Assembly: GCF_026153355.1 (NCBI RefSeq)
Contig: NZ_CP110636.1
Span: forward strand, 2,976,001-3,040,000
DNA length: 64,000 bases
Direction of reading: 5' to 3'
Origin: Streptomyces endophytica
Lineage (GTDB): Bacteria; Actinomycetota; Actinomycetes; Streptomycetales; Streptomycetaceae
The notes beneath the pieces are model-generated. The model did no database searches. It was not told the DNA's origin and was given only the letters and a program-made list of their open reading frames with translations. Both the position numbers and the translations under genes were made by a program. Positions 30,305 through 38,067 of the stretch are shown piece by piece. Each line of letters starts with the position of its first letter. The stretch's first letter is position 1.

Positions 30305-30994
30305 GTGATCCGATTCGACAACGTCTCCAAGACCTACCCGAAGCAGAACCGTCCTGCACTCAGGGACGTCTCGCTCGAGATCGAGCGCGGCGAGTTCGTC
30401 TTCCTGGTGGGCTCCTCAGGCTCCGGCAAGTCCACCTTCCTGCGGCTGCTGCTGCGCGAGGAGCGGACCAGCCATGGCCACGTGCACGTCCTCGGCAAGG
30501 ACCTCGGCAAGCTCTCCAACTGGAAGGTCCCGCAGATGCGGCGCCAGGTGGGCACGGTCTTCCAGGACTTCCGACTGCTCCCCAACAAGACCGTCGGGGA
30601 GAACGTCGCCTTCGCCCTGGAGGTCATCGGCAAACCGCGCGGCCAGATCCGCAAGACGGTCCCCGAGGTCCTCGAACTCGTCGGCCTCGGCGGCAAAGAG
30701 GACCGCATGCCGGGCGAGCTCTCCGGTGGTGAGCAGCAGCGCGTCGCCATCGCGAGGGCCTTCGTCAACCGTCCGCTGCTGCTCATCGCGGACGAGCCCA
30801 CCGGCAACCTCGACCCGCAGACCTCGGTCGGCATCATGAAGCTGCTGGACCGGATCAACCGGACCGGAACCACGGTGGTCATGGCCACCCACGACCAGCA
30901 GATCGTCGACCAGATGCGCAAGCGGGTCATGGAACTCGAAAAGGGCCGTCTCGTACGCGACCAGTCGCGCGGCGTGTACGGCTACCAGCACTAA
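30305..30994 (+). CDS. ftsE: Cell-division ABC transporter ATPase FtsE
   Basis: 229 aa from GTG 30305 ([12 protein letters not shown] follows). Walker [10 protein letters not shown] at 36-44, Q-loop [10 protein letters not shown], signature LSGGEQQR, Walker [13 protein letters not shown] and H-loop ATHDQ are all present. FtsE pairs with FtsX to transmit ATP-driven conformational change across the membrane to peptidoglycan hydrolases at the division site; it is not a classical transporter. ftsX begins 32 bp downstream. The ribosome-binding site for this start is weak. Confidence 0.95.
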   Translation: MIRFDNVSKTYPKQNRPALRDVSLEIERGEFVFLVGSSGSGKSTFLRLLLREERTSHGHVHVLGKDLGKLSNWKVPQMRRQVGTVFQDFRLLPNKTVGENVAFALEVIGKPRGQIRKTVPEVLELVGLGGKEDRMPGELSGGEQQRVAIARAFVNRPLLLIADEPTGNLDPQTSVGIMKLLDRINRTGTTVVMATHDQQIVDQMRKRVMELEKGRLVRDQSRGVYGYQH

Positions 30995-31026
30995 GCGTGT
31001 ACGGCCCCCAGTACTGAAAGGACGCC

Positions 31027-31938
31027 ATGCGCGCCCAGTTCGTCCTGTCGGAGATCGGCGTCGGTCTCCGCCGAAACCTCACGATGACCTTCGCCGTCAT
31101 CGTCTCCGTAGCCCTCTCGCTCGGCCTGTTCGGCGCCTCGCTGCTGATGCGCGACCAGGTCAGCACCATGAAGGGCTACTGGTACGACAAGGTCAACGTC
31201 TCCATCTTCTTCTGCAACAAGAACGACGCCGAGACCGGCGCCAACTGCGCCAAGGGCGCGGCCACCCAGCAGCAGAAGGACGACATCAAGGCCGAGCTGA
31301 ACCGGCTGCCGATCGTGCAGAACGTGCAGTACGAGTCCAGCGACCAGGCCTACAAGCACTACAAGGAGCAGTTCGGCGACACCCCCGTCGCCGGCCTGGT
31401 GACGCCCGACCAGCTTCCCGAGTCGTTCCGCGTCAAGCTGAAGGACCCCACGAAGTTCAAGGTCATCAAGTCGGCGTTCTCCGAGCGGCCCGGTGTCCAG
31501 GAGGTGCAGGACCAACGCGACACCGTCGAGCCGCTGTTCAACCTGCTCAACGGCATGAACATCGCCGCGCTGTGCGTGATGGGCCTGATGCTCGTCGTTG
31601 CGCTGATGCTGATCGTCAACACCGTGCGGGTGTCGGCGTTCAGCCGTCGGCGGGAGACCGGCATCATGCGGCTCGTGGGGGCATCCAGCTTCTACATCCA
31701 GATGCCGTTCATCCTGGAGGCCGCGATCGCGGGCCTGCTGGGCGCCGCGTTCGCCTGCGTGCTGATCGTCGGCGGCAAGTACCTCCTCGTCAACAACTGG
31801 CTGGCGAAGAAGATCCAGGTGATCAACTTCATCGGCTGGGACTCGGTGGCGGCGGTGCTCCCGCTGGTCCTCCTGATCGGGCTGCTGATGCCCGCGCTCG
31901 CCGCGTTCTTCGCACTGCGCAAGTACCTCAAGGTGTGA
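31027..31938 (+). CDS. ftsX: Cell-division protein FtsX
   Basis: 303 aa. One TM helix after the conserved MRAQFVLSEIGVGLRRNLTM leader, then an extracellular domain of about 120 residues (with two Cys, FFCNK and ANCAKG, a possible disulfide), and three C-terminal TM helices with RRRETGIMRLVGAS between them. This is the expected FtsX topology. It couples FtsE to cell-wall hydrolases outside the membrane. It forms an operon with ftsE and ends at a strong hairpin. Confidence 0.95.
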   Translation: MRAQFVLSEIGVGLRRNLTMTFAVIVSVALSLGLFGASLLMRDQVSTMKGYWYDKVNVSIFFCNKNDAETGANCAKGAATQQQKDDIKAELNRLPIVQNVQYESSDQAYKHYKEQFGDTPVAGLVTPDQLPESFRVKLKDPTKFKVIKSAFSERPGVQEVQDQRDTVEPLFNLLNGMNIAALCVMGLMLVVALMLIVNTVRVSAFSRRRETGIMRLVGASSFYIQMPFILEAAIAGLLGAAFACVLIVGGKYLLVNNWLAKKIQVINFIGWDSVAAVLPLVLLIGLLMPALAAFFALRKYLKV

Positions 31939-31946
31939 GCTTTGCC

Positions 31947-31986
31947 AAGGGGCGCCGTACGGTCAACTCGCCGTACGGCGCCCCTT
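31947..31986 (+). terminator. Terminator of ftsEX
   Basis: A perfect 16-bp stem (31947-31962 with 31971-31986) and 8-nt loop. Its right arm runs up to the next promoter. Confidence 0.75.
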
Positions 31987-31993
31987 CGTCCCC

Positions 31994-31999
31994 TAGACT
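31994..31999 (+). promoter_or_regulatory. -10 element of the S41 protease gene (probable leaderless transcript)
   Basis: TAGACT ends 7 nt before ATG 32007, so transcription should start at the initiation codon. There is no Shine-Dalgarno. Confidence 0.5.
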
Positions 32000-32006
32000 C
32001 ACCGGC

Positions 32007-33224
32007 ATGTCGGGCCCGTGTTCGTACGACCGGCCCCGCCGCTACCGCCGCGGGGCGGCCCTGACGTTGTTCCTCGCCGGGGTGCTCGCCACCGGCGCGG
32101 TGACCGGCACCTGGAGCGACGAGGCCGAAGGTGCGGTGGGCCACGGCATCCCGAAGCGCACGGCGTCCGGCGCGCGCCCTCCGGAGGCCGCCACCGCCGA
32201 CCGCGCGGCCGTCGAGCGGGCCGCCACCGAAGCCATCGAGGACGGCAAGTCCGGTTCGCAGGCCGCCGCCGAGGTCGTCAGCCGTAGTGGCGACCGCTGG
32301 TCGACGATCTACACCGAGGGCGAGTTCGAGGACTTCCAGCAGCAGTTGGACGGCGCCTACGTCGGCGTCGGCCTGTGGGTACGGCAGCTCGCCGGCGGCC
32401 GCACCGAGGTCTCCCGGGTGCAGCCCGGCAGCCCCGCCGCCCGCGCCGGTATCGCCGTCCACGACCGGCTGCGCGCCATCGACGGCCGGACCACCCAGGG
32501 GCAGCCGGTCACCGAGACCGTCGCCCGGCTCCGCGGCAACGCCCCGAACGGCTCCCGTACGCCCGCCGCCGGCGCCGGCACTCCGGTACGCCTCGACCTT
32601 CAGCGCGGCACCCGGCGGTGGAGCCTCACCCTGCACCGCATCCGGCTGCGCACCCGCAACGTCACCGTCGACCGGCCGGCCGGCCCGGGCCCCACCCGCA
32701 TCAAGATCACCTCGTTCGCCAAGGGCACCGGCGCCGCGGTCCGCCGCGCCGTCCGGGGCGCCTCCCCGCACGGCGGCGTGCTGCTCGACCTGCGCGGCAA
32801 TACGGGCGGCCTGGTCACCGAGTCCGTCGCCACCGCCTCCGCCTTCCTCGACGGCGGCCTGGTCGCCACCTACGACGTACGGGGCAGCCAGCGCGCCCTG
32901 TACGCCCGGCGCGGCGGGAACACCCGCCTGCCGCTCGTCGTCCTCGTCGACGGCGGCACGATGAGCGCCGCCGAACTGCTCGCCGGCGCCCTCCAGGACC
33001 GCGGCCGGGCCATCGTGGTGGGCTCCCCGACCTTCGGCAAGGGCTCGGTGCAGATGCCCAGCCGGCTGCCCGACGGCTCGGTGGCCGAGCTCACCGTCGG
33101 CCACTACCGCACACCCTCCGGCCGGACCGTCGACGACACCGGGCTCACCCCCGACCTGGTCGTCGAGGACCATGCCGAGCGGCGGGCCCGCACGGTATTG
33201 AGTGGCCTCGGGACCGGCACATAG
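32007..33224 (+). CDS. S41-family C-terminal processing peptidase
   Basis: 405 aa. A signal-anchor/signal peptide (about residues 14-34) is followed by a helical region, a PDZ domain (about 112-205, GVGLWVRQLAGGRTEVSRVQ) and the S41 protease core with LDLRGNTGGL, the nucleophile Ser320 in DGGTMSAAE and the general base Lys345 in PTFGKGSVQ. It cleaves C-termini of extracytoplasmic proteins. It sits between ftsEX and smpB, as I recall in S. coelicolor; a role beside FtsEX in envelope maturation is inference. Confidence 0.92.
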   Translation: MSGPCSYDRPRRYRRGAALTLFLAGVLATGAVTGTWSDEAEGAVGHGIPKRTASGARPPEAATADRAAVERAATEAIEDGKSGSQAAAEVVSRSGDRWSTIYTEGEFEDFQQQLDGAYVGVGLWVRQLAGGRTEVSRVQPGSPAARAGIAVHDRLRAIDGRTTQGQPVTETVARLRGNAPNGSRTPAAGAGTPVRLDLQRGTRRWSLTLHRIRLRTRNVTVDRPAGPGPTRIKITSFAKGTGAAVRRAVRGASPHGGVLLDLRGNTGGLVTESVATASAFLDGGLVATYDVRGSQRALYARRGGNTRLPLVVLVDGGTMSAAELLAGALQDRGRAIVVGSPTFGKGSVQMPSRLPDGSVAELTVGHYRTPSGRTVDDTGLTPDLVVEDHAERRARTVLSGLGTGT

Positions 33225-33242
33225 TGCGAAAATGGCCGCACT

Positions 33243-33740
33243 ATGGCTAAGCAAAAGGGCAAGGACAAGGACCCCGGGCGCAAGCTCGTGGCGCAGCACA
33301 AGAAGGCGCGGCACGACTACCACATTCTGGACACCTACGAGTGCGGGCTGGTATTGACCGGCACCGAGGTGAAGTCGCTGCGTCAGGGTCGGGCGTCATT
33401 GGTCGACGGATTCGTCCAGATCGACGGCAACGAGGCCTGGCTGCACAACGTACACATCCCGGAATACGCCCAGGGAACCTGGACGAATCACTCCGCCCGG
33501 CGCAAGCGGAAGCTGCTGATGCACCGCTTCGAGATCGACAAGCTGGAGTCCAAGAGCCAGGAGACCGGCCACACGATCGTGCCGCTGGCCCTGTATTTCA
33601 AGGACGGCCGGGCCAAGGTCGAGATCGCGCTGGCCAAGGGCAAGAAGGAGTACGACAAGCGGCAGACCCTCCGCGAGCAGCAGGACCGCCGCGAGGCCGA
33701 CCGTGCGATCTCGGCGGCCCGCCGCCGTCAGCGCGCCTGA
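33243..33740 (+). CDS. smpB: SsrA-binding protein SmpB
   Basis: 165 aa with the full OB-fold core ([51 protein letters not shown]) and the basic C-terminal tail that becomes helical in the decoding centre ([21 protein letters not shown]). It binds tmRNA and delivers it to ribosomes stalled on broken mRNA. Its partner ssrA lies 264 bp downstream on the same strand. Confidence 0.97.
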   Translation: MAKQKGKDKDPGRKLVAQHKKARHDYHILDTYECGLVLTGTEVKSLRQGRASLVDGFVQIDGNEAWLHNVHIPEYAQGTWTNHSARRKRKLLMHRFEIDKLESKSQETGHTIVPLALYFKDGRAKVEIALAKGKKEYDKRQTLREQQDRREADRAISAARRRQRA

Positions 33741-34004
33741 CCACGGCCGGCCGACGGGCGGGCACGCCGCGAGCGGGCCCGGGCCGGCGGGCGAGAGCGA
33801 GCCCGGCGGGCGGGAGTGAGCCCGGCATCCGGCCGGTGGGCCCGTGCGGGCGGGGCGTGGGCGGTTCCGGCCGGGCGGTGGCCCGCGGAATACGCTGGCA
33901 ACCTCGGGCGTTGTTCACGTACGATGGCTCCGCATCCCACAGAGGGTGCGGGAACCGCAGGCGTCATGGTGTAGGCGCCGGGGTTCGTCTTGATAAATCA
34001 ACAT
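33741..34004 (+). promoter_or_regulatory. ssrA upstream region
   Basis: 264 bp with no gene. TTGTTC near 33,912 and TACGAT near 33,921 are weak promoter-like hexamers with abnormally short spacing, and a hairpin-forming GCATCCC...GGGTGCGG follows at about 33,930-33,952. The mature tmRNA 5' end at 34005 is presumably made by RNase P. Confidence 0.35.
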
Positions 34005-34373
34005 GGGGATGATCGGTTTCGACAGCGGATGTCGAAGCAGGGGAAGCGAGTCGAGGAAGCGGCCATGATCTCGTAAACCACAGGCCGAAACCAATAATCG
34101 CCAACACCAAGCGCGATTCCTTCGCCCTCGCTGCCTAAGTAGCGACTTGCGAAGTGTCAGCCCGGGGCTGTTCCCGACCCGGATCCTGGCATCAGCTAGG
34201 GGACTAAACTCCTGAACCCGGTCACGGGGTGCAGGAGGAAATCAAACAGTGACTGAGCCCGTCGGAGACTTGTTCGCGTGATCTCCGGGGCTGAGAAAAT
34301 CGCAGCGAACTGCACTCGGAGAAGCCCTGTTTCCGCACCGTTGGACGCGGGTTCGATTCCCGCCATCTCCACT
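34005..34373 (+). ncRNA. ssrA: Transfer-messenger RNA (tmRNA)
   Basis: The 5' GGGGATG (34005-34011) pairs with the 3' CATCTCC (34364-34370) to form the acceptor stem, and GGTTCGATTCC near the 3' end is the T-arm. The internal tag frame is 34100-34138: ANTKRDSFALAA then TAA. The tag starts like the Streptomyces tag and ends in the FALAA degron, but is shorter than the ANTKRDSSQQAFALAA I remember for S. coelicolor. It rescues stalled ribosomes with SmpB and tags the nascent chain for ClpXP-type proteolysis. A 3' CCA is not encoded. Confidence 0.95.
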
Positions 34374-34384
34374 CATCCCATGTG

Positions 34385-34428
34385 AAGCAGCTGCCCCGGC
34401 GAGTTCCCGCCGGGGCAGCTGCTTTTTT
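34385..34428 (+). terminator. Intrinsic terminator of ssrA
   Basis: A perfect 17-bp stem (34385-34401 with 34408-34424), 6-nt loop and T-run to 34428. Confidence 0.9.
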
Positions 34429-34429
34429 G

Positions 34430-34510
34430 TTTCCTCTCCATCCTCTTCTCTTCTCTCCCGTTCCCGTTCTCCTTCTCCTCCTCTTCTTCCCTCTGTCCTC
34501 CGGGCTCCCT
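34430..34510 (+). repeat. Polypyrimidine tract
   Basis: About 75 bp almost purely C/T on the plus strand (TCTTCTCTTCTCTCC-type), directly after the ssrA terminator. It has no coding signal and is comparable in strand asymmetry to the purine tract at 17,285. Confidence 0.6.
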
Positions 34511-34646
34511 TTCGCGGATTTCTCGTCCTTCGGGTTTTCCCTCGCGTACTGCGCCCCTCAACCCTCGGTATGACAACCTCCGGGTTGATGTATGTCCGCC
34601 CCGACTCCGTCACGCTGAGTCCATGAACACATCACAGCGTGCAACC

Positions 34647-35965
34647 TCAGCCCAGCTCCCGGTCTCCGATGGCGGAGGAAGCGACGGACGACGGGGTGGC
34701 GACGGCGGTCGGCAGAGCAAGGATCACGGCCAGCCCGGCGGCCACGGCCGGAACTCCGTACGCGATCCCCGCCCCCGCCACGTGGTCCACGACCCAGCCC
34801 CCCGCCGCCGAACCGGCCCCGATACCACCCAGCAGAGCCGTCACGGCGAGCGTCATCCCCTCATTCAACTGAGCCGCCGGAGTGCGGGATTGGATCAGTC
34901 CATACCGGTGACCATGGTCGGCGCGGTGGCCATCCCGGCGGCCAGCAGTGCGGCGGCCAGCGCCCCCGGGTGCCCGGTCGACGCCCCGAGGAGGGGCAGC
35001 AGCATCAGTACGGCCATCGCACCCACACACATCAGGAACCGTCGCCCGCTCCGGCCCGCCGGACGCAGTACGCCGTAGAGCAGCCCCGCCGCGCACGACC
35101 CGGCCGCCTGGAGGGCCAGCAGCCCGCCCGCGGCCGACCGCATCCCGAGGCCGTCGGCGTAGGCCAAGGTCACGACCTCCATCGACCCGAAGATCGCGCC
35201 GGTGCACAGGAACGTGCCGAGCAGAGGGGGAATGCCCCGCCGCCGCAGCGGAGAGCGGACCCCGCCGGCACGGGCGGCAGCCCGCCCGGCTGCCGGCGGC
35301 TCCGTGCGGCGCTGGGCCGCGAAGACCAGCACCCCGCTCAGCAGCAGGGCCGCGCCCACCGCCGTGCCCGCCTCGGGCGCGACTGCCGTGCAGAGCAGCG
35401 TCGCGAGCACCGGCCCGAGCATGAAACACAGCTCGTCCGCGGCCTGTTCGAAGGAGTTGGCGGTGTGCCGGGCAGCCGGGTCGTCGCAGAAGAGGTGCGC
35501 CCAGCGGGCACGGGACATCCCTCCGGTGTTGGGTGTGGTGGCGGTCGCGGCGTAGGAGGCGAGCAGCGCCCAGTCGGGCGCGCCGAAGCGTACGCACAGC
35601 AGCAGCGACAGCGACCCGAGCACCGCGAGCGCGGTCGCCGGCACGGCGATACGGGCCTGGCCGTGGCGGTCGACCATCCGGGCGGTCCATGGTCCGACCA
35701 GTGCGGTCGCCGCCAGCCCGGTCGCGGTGACGGCCCCGGCCAGCGCATAGGAGCCACGCGAGCCGCTGATCATCAGGACGGCGCTGACGCTGAGCATGCC
35801 CATGGGCAGGCGAGCCAGCAGATTGGCGGCGGTGAACGCCCGGGCGCCGGGGACGGCAAAGATCCGCCGGTAAGGGGTGAAGAGCCGAAGGCGCCGGGAA
35901 CGCCGCCGCGGAACCGGCCGTACGGGCCGAGCGGTCACCGGACGGGCAGCAAGGAAAAGGATCAC
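34647..35965 (-). CDS. MFS transporter (exporter-like), one frame break
   Basis: About 440 aa with around 12 TM helices: LLARLPMGMLSVSAVLMI, then GPWTARMVDRHGQARIAVP (MFS motif A loop), and a second half from about residue 220. The frame hits TGA at 34895; one extra base near 34,900 joins MVTGM to LIQSRTPAAQLNEGMTLAVTALLGG and gives the true end at 34647. The start is uncertain: GTG 35965 is used, but the frame is open to 36028 and no clear Shine-Dalgarno decides. Divergent from a LysR gene, so probably an efflux pump controlled by it. Substrate unknown. Confidence 0.75.
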
Positions 35966-36094
35966 GCTCTTACGATCCCGGCCCCTTCCCTCACCCGTCC
36001 AACACCTGATCAGAGCCCATTCACGCACTCACGATGTAGATGGGGAGTCGAGAGCAGGGAGCAGGGGAGCCGGGGGGCTGGGGGCCGGGAGCCC

Positions 36095-36157
36095 GGAGTC
36101 GGGAGGAGGCGGACGGGAGTCGGGAGGAGGCGGACGGGAGTCGGGAGGAAGTGGACG
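36095..36157 (+). repeat. Three tandem 21-bp repeats between MFS and lysR genes
   Basis: Units 36095-36115, 36116-36136 and 36137-36157 start GGAGTCGGGAGGA; units 1 and 2 are identical and unit 3 differs at two bases. The spacing equals two helical turns, which suits a repeated operator. Surrounding sequence (36,050-36,230) is also purine-rich. Confidence 0.65.
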
Positions 36158-36320
36158 GGGTCGCGGGAGGTGGACGGGGCCAGGGCGAGGTGGTCGGGGT
36201 CGGCGGGAGGTGGAAAGGGCAAGGCCGCACCGGCCGACGAGTCCATGAGCCGGCGGGCGGTCGCCGAGACTCCGGGACTACAGGGGCCGAGGGCGGAGGG
36301 GGCGCTGCAAGGATGACCCG

Positions 36321-37325
36321 ATGCCGTTCGATATCGATCCGCGACTGCTCCGGGCGTTCACCGCCGTAGCCGAGGAACTGCACTTCACCCGCGCCGCGGC
36401 CCGGCTCTACGTGGCCCAGCAGGCCCTGAGCCGCGACATCCGGCGACTGGAGCGGGAGGTGGGCACGGCACTCTTCGTACGGACGACCCGCCAGGTCGCC
36501 CTCACGGCCGACGGCGAGCGGCTACTGCCGTACGCCCGACGGGTGTTGAGCGCCCACGAGGACCTGGCGGCGGCCTTCCGGCCGGTGCCCGAGCGGCCGC
36601 TGCTGGTCGATGTCGGGGTGCCGATCGGTACCGCGCACCGGGTGCTGGAGGACGCCAGGGAGAGGGTGCCGGACAGCTGTGAGCTGGTGGCCCGCTTCCA
36701 CAGCGGGCTGACGGGGGCGGCGGCAGAGCTTGCCGCCGGGCGGCTCGATGTCTCCTTCGGGCGCTACGCGGGCCTGCCACCCGCCGTCCGGTCCGGTCTG
36801 GCACACCAGCCGGTCCGTCTGGAGTCGATGGCTGTGCTGCTGCGGGAGGACCATCCCCTGGCGTCGCGGCCCGAGGTTCCGCTCGCGGAGCTGGCCGGCG
36901 AGACGCTCTACGCGGCTGCCGGGAATCCGCAGACCGAGGAGTGGACGGAGCTGGCGGCCCGGCTGTTCGCGGGGCGGGGTATCGCGATGGCCGAGCCGTT
37001 CCCGGAGATCGAGGGCTCGCGGGAGTTCGTACGAGTGGTGCGGAAACGGGGGTGGTCGGTACTGGCGAGCGTGGAGTTCATCGACGTACCGGGGATGGTG
37101 CTGCGGCCGGTCGTGGACCCCGTACCCCTGTCGCCCCTCTCGATGGTGTGGCGCCGCGACCTGCACCACCCCGGCCTGACCGCCCTGCGCGCTGCGGTGC
37201 ACGAACTGGCAGGGGAGAACGACTGGTTGGCGGTTCCGGAGGACGCCTGGCTCCCCCGGGAGGATGCCGCCGTGATGGGCGTGGGTGTGGGTGTGGGTGA
37301 GGGTGAGGGCGTGCGGGGGCGGTAG
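36321..37325 (+). CDS. LysR-family transcriptional regulator
   Basis: 334 aa. The N-terminal winged helix-turn-helix is classic (LLRAFTAVAEELHFTRAAARL, QQALSRDIRRLEREVGTALFVR, residues 9-54). A LysR substrate-binding domain follows (about 90-290). The C-terminus is a Val/Gly then Glu/Gly dipeptide repeat encoded by GTGGGT-type units (37,276-37,312). AAGGA lies upstream of ATG 36321. Divergence from the MFS gene, with tandem repeats between, suggests that it controls that exporter. Confidence 0.9.
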   Translation: MPFDIDPRLLRAFTAVAEELHFTRAAARLYVAQQALSRDIRRLEREVGTALFVRTTRQVALTADGERLLPYARRVLSAHEDLAAAFRPVPERPLLVDVGVPIGTAHRVLEDARERVPDSCELVARFHSGLTGAAAELAAGRLDVSFGRYAGLPPAVRSGLAHQPVRLESMAVLLREDHPLASRPEVPLAELAGETLYAAAGNPQTEEWTELAARLFAGRGIAMAEPFPEIEGSREFVRVVRKRGWSVLASVEFIDVPGMVLRPVVDPVPLSPLSMVWRRDLHHPGLTALRAAVHELAGENDWLAVPEDAWLPREDAAVMGVGVGVGEGEGVRGR

Positions 37326-37376
37326 GGGGGAGGGGGGAGGGGGAGCCCCCGGAGGTGGCGAGTTGGGGGAGGGGGC
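37326..37376 (+). other. G-run-rich convergent spacer (potential G-quadruplex)
   Basis: Within 51 bp there are five runs of five or six G on the plus strand between the lysR stop and the convergent lasso B2 stop. It may form a quadruplex or slow polymerase; no stem-loop terminator is evident. Confidence 0.4.
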
Positions 37377-37814
37377 TTACGAAGCGGAGCCCCCAGGTTC
37401 GGGTAGGGGCGGGATCGTGAGGAGGGGCTGGTAGAGGGAGGTGCCGGGGGGTTCGCCTACGGGGTGGCCGTTGACGGCTACCCAGGCGTGGGCGCGGAAC
37501 GGCTGGGTGCGTACGCCGGTGCACCACTGGGGCCAGTGGCCGCGGAGGCGGCAGAGGAGGGCGGTGGCCACGGAGCGGGGGAGGCAGCCGTTGCCGGCGC
37601 AGTGTCTGCTGACCGTGACGACGGCGTGGCGGGCGCGCAGGGCTTCCGGGACGGTGGCGGGGCGGGCGCCGCGCCGGAGGCGTTCCAGCAGGCGGCAGAG
37701 CCGGTGCGGGGAGAGGCGGGACAGGGCACGGGCGGCGGTGACGGCGCAGTGGGCGGCGCAGCGTTCGCGGATGGTGAGGTGAGCGTGGGGCTCGAAGGAG
37801 ACGGGGTGGCTCAT
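37377..37814 (-). CDS. Lasso peptide leader peptidase (B2, transglutaminase-like)
   Basis: 145 aa, the size of actinobacterial lasso B2 proteins. GNGCLPRSVATALLCRLRG holds the catalytic Cys, and AHAWVAVNGHPVGEP the catalytic His and acidic residue of the transglutaminase fold. It cleaves the precursor after the leader, two residues past the conserved Thr, with help from the B1 protein. It starts 4 bp after the B1 stop and is last in the operon. Confidence 0.92.
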   Translation of the reverse strand: MSHPVSFEPHAHLTIRERCAAHCAVTAARALSRLSPHRLCRLLERLRRGARPATVPEALRARHAVVTVSRHCAGNGCLPRSVATALLCRLRGHWPQWCTGVRTQPFRAHAWVAVNGHPVGEPPGTSLYQPLLTIPPLPEPGGSAS

Positions 37815-37818
37815 GGGA

Positions 37819-38067
37819 TTACCAGCCGGGCGGTGAGCGGGAGTCCAGCAGGGCCCGGGCGTCGGGCTCGGCGTGGTGGCCCGCGGACGGGTGGCGGGCG
37901 CGCAGTGCTGCGGCGGCGGTCCGGCACGTCCCGCCGGCGAGGAGGTGGTCGAGGACGAGGGTGGCGGTCGCGTTCATCTGCCAGTAGCGGCCGGTGCGGG
38001 TGTCGAGCAGGACCGTGCCGTCGGCCGTGCGGGTACTGGTGACGTGCGGGGCGAGTGCGAGGGTCAT
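37819..38067 (-). CDS. Lasso peptide B1 protein (PqqD-like RRE)
   Basis: 82 aa. TADGTVLLDTRTGRYWQMNATATLVLDHLLAGG is split here into its parts: a beta-strand pair with LLDTRTGRYWQMN, then the helix TATLVLDHLL, the PqqD/RiPP recognition element fold. It binds the precursor leader and presents it to B2. ATG 38067 overlaps the cyclase TGA (ATGA). Separate B1 and B2 genes are the usual arrangement in actinobacteria. Confidence 0.93.
   Translation of the reverse strand: MTLALAPHVTSTRTADGTVLLDTRTGRYWQMNATATLVLDHLLAGGTCRTAAAALRARHPSAGHHAEPDARALLDSRSPPGW

Noticed and set aside
34647..36028. MFS gene as the lasso peptide exporter
   Set aside because: It is divergent from lysR and separated from the lasso operon by a convergent gene end; nothing ties it to the cluster.
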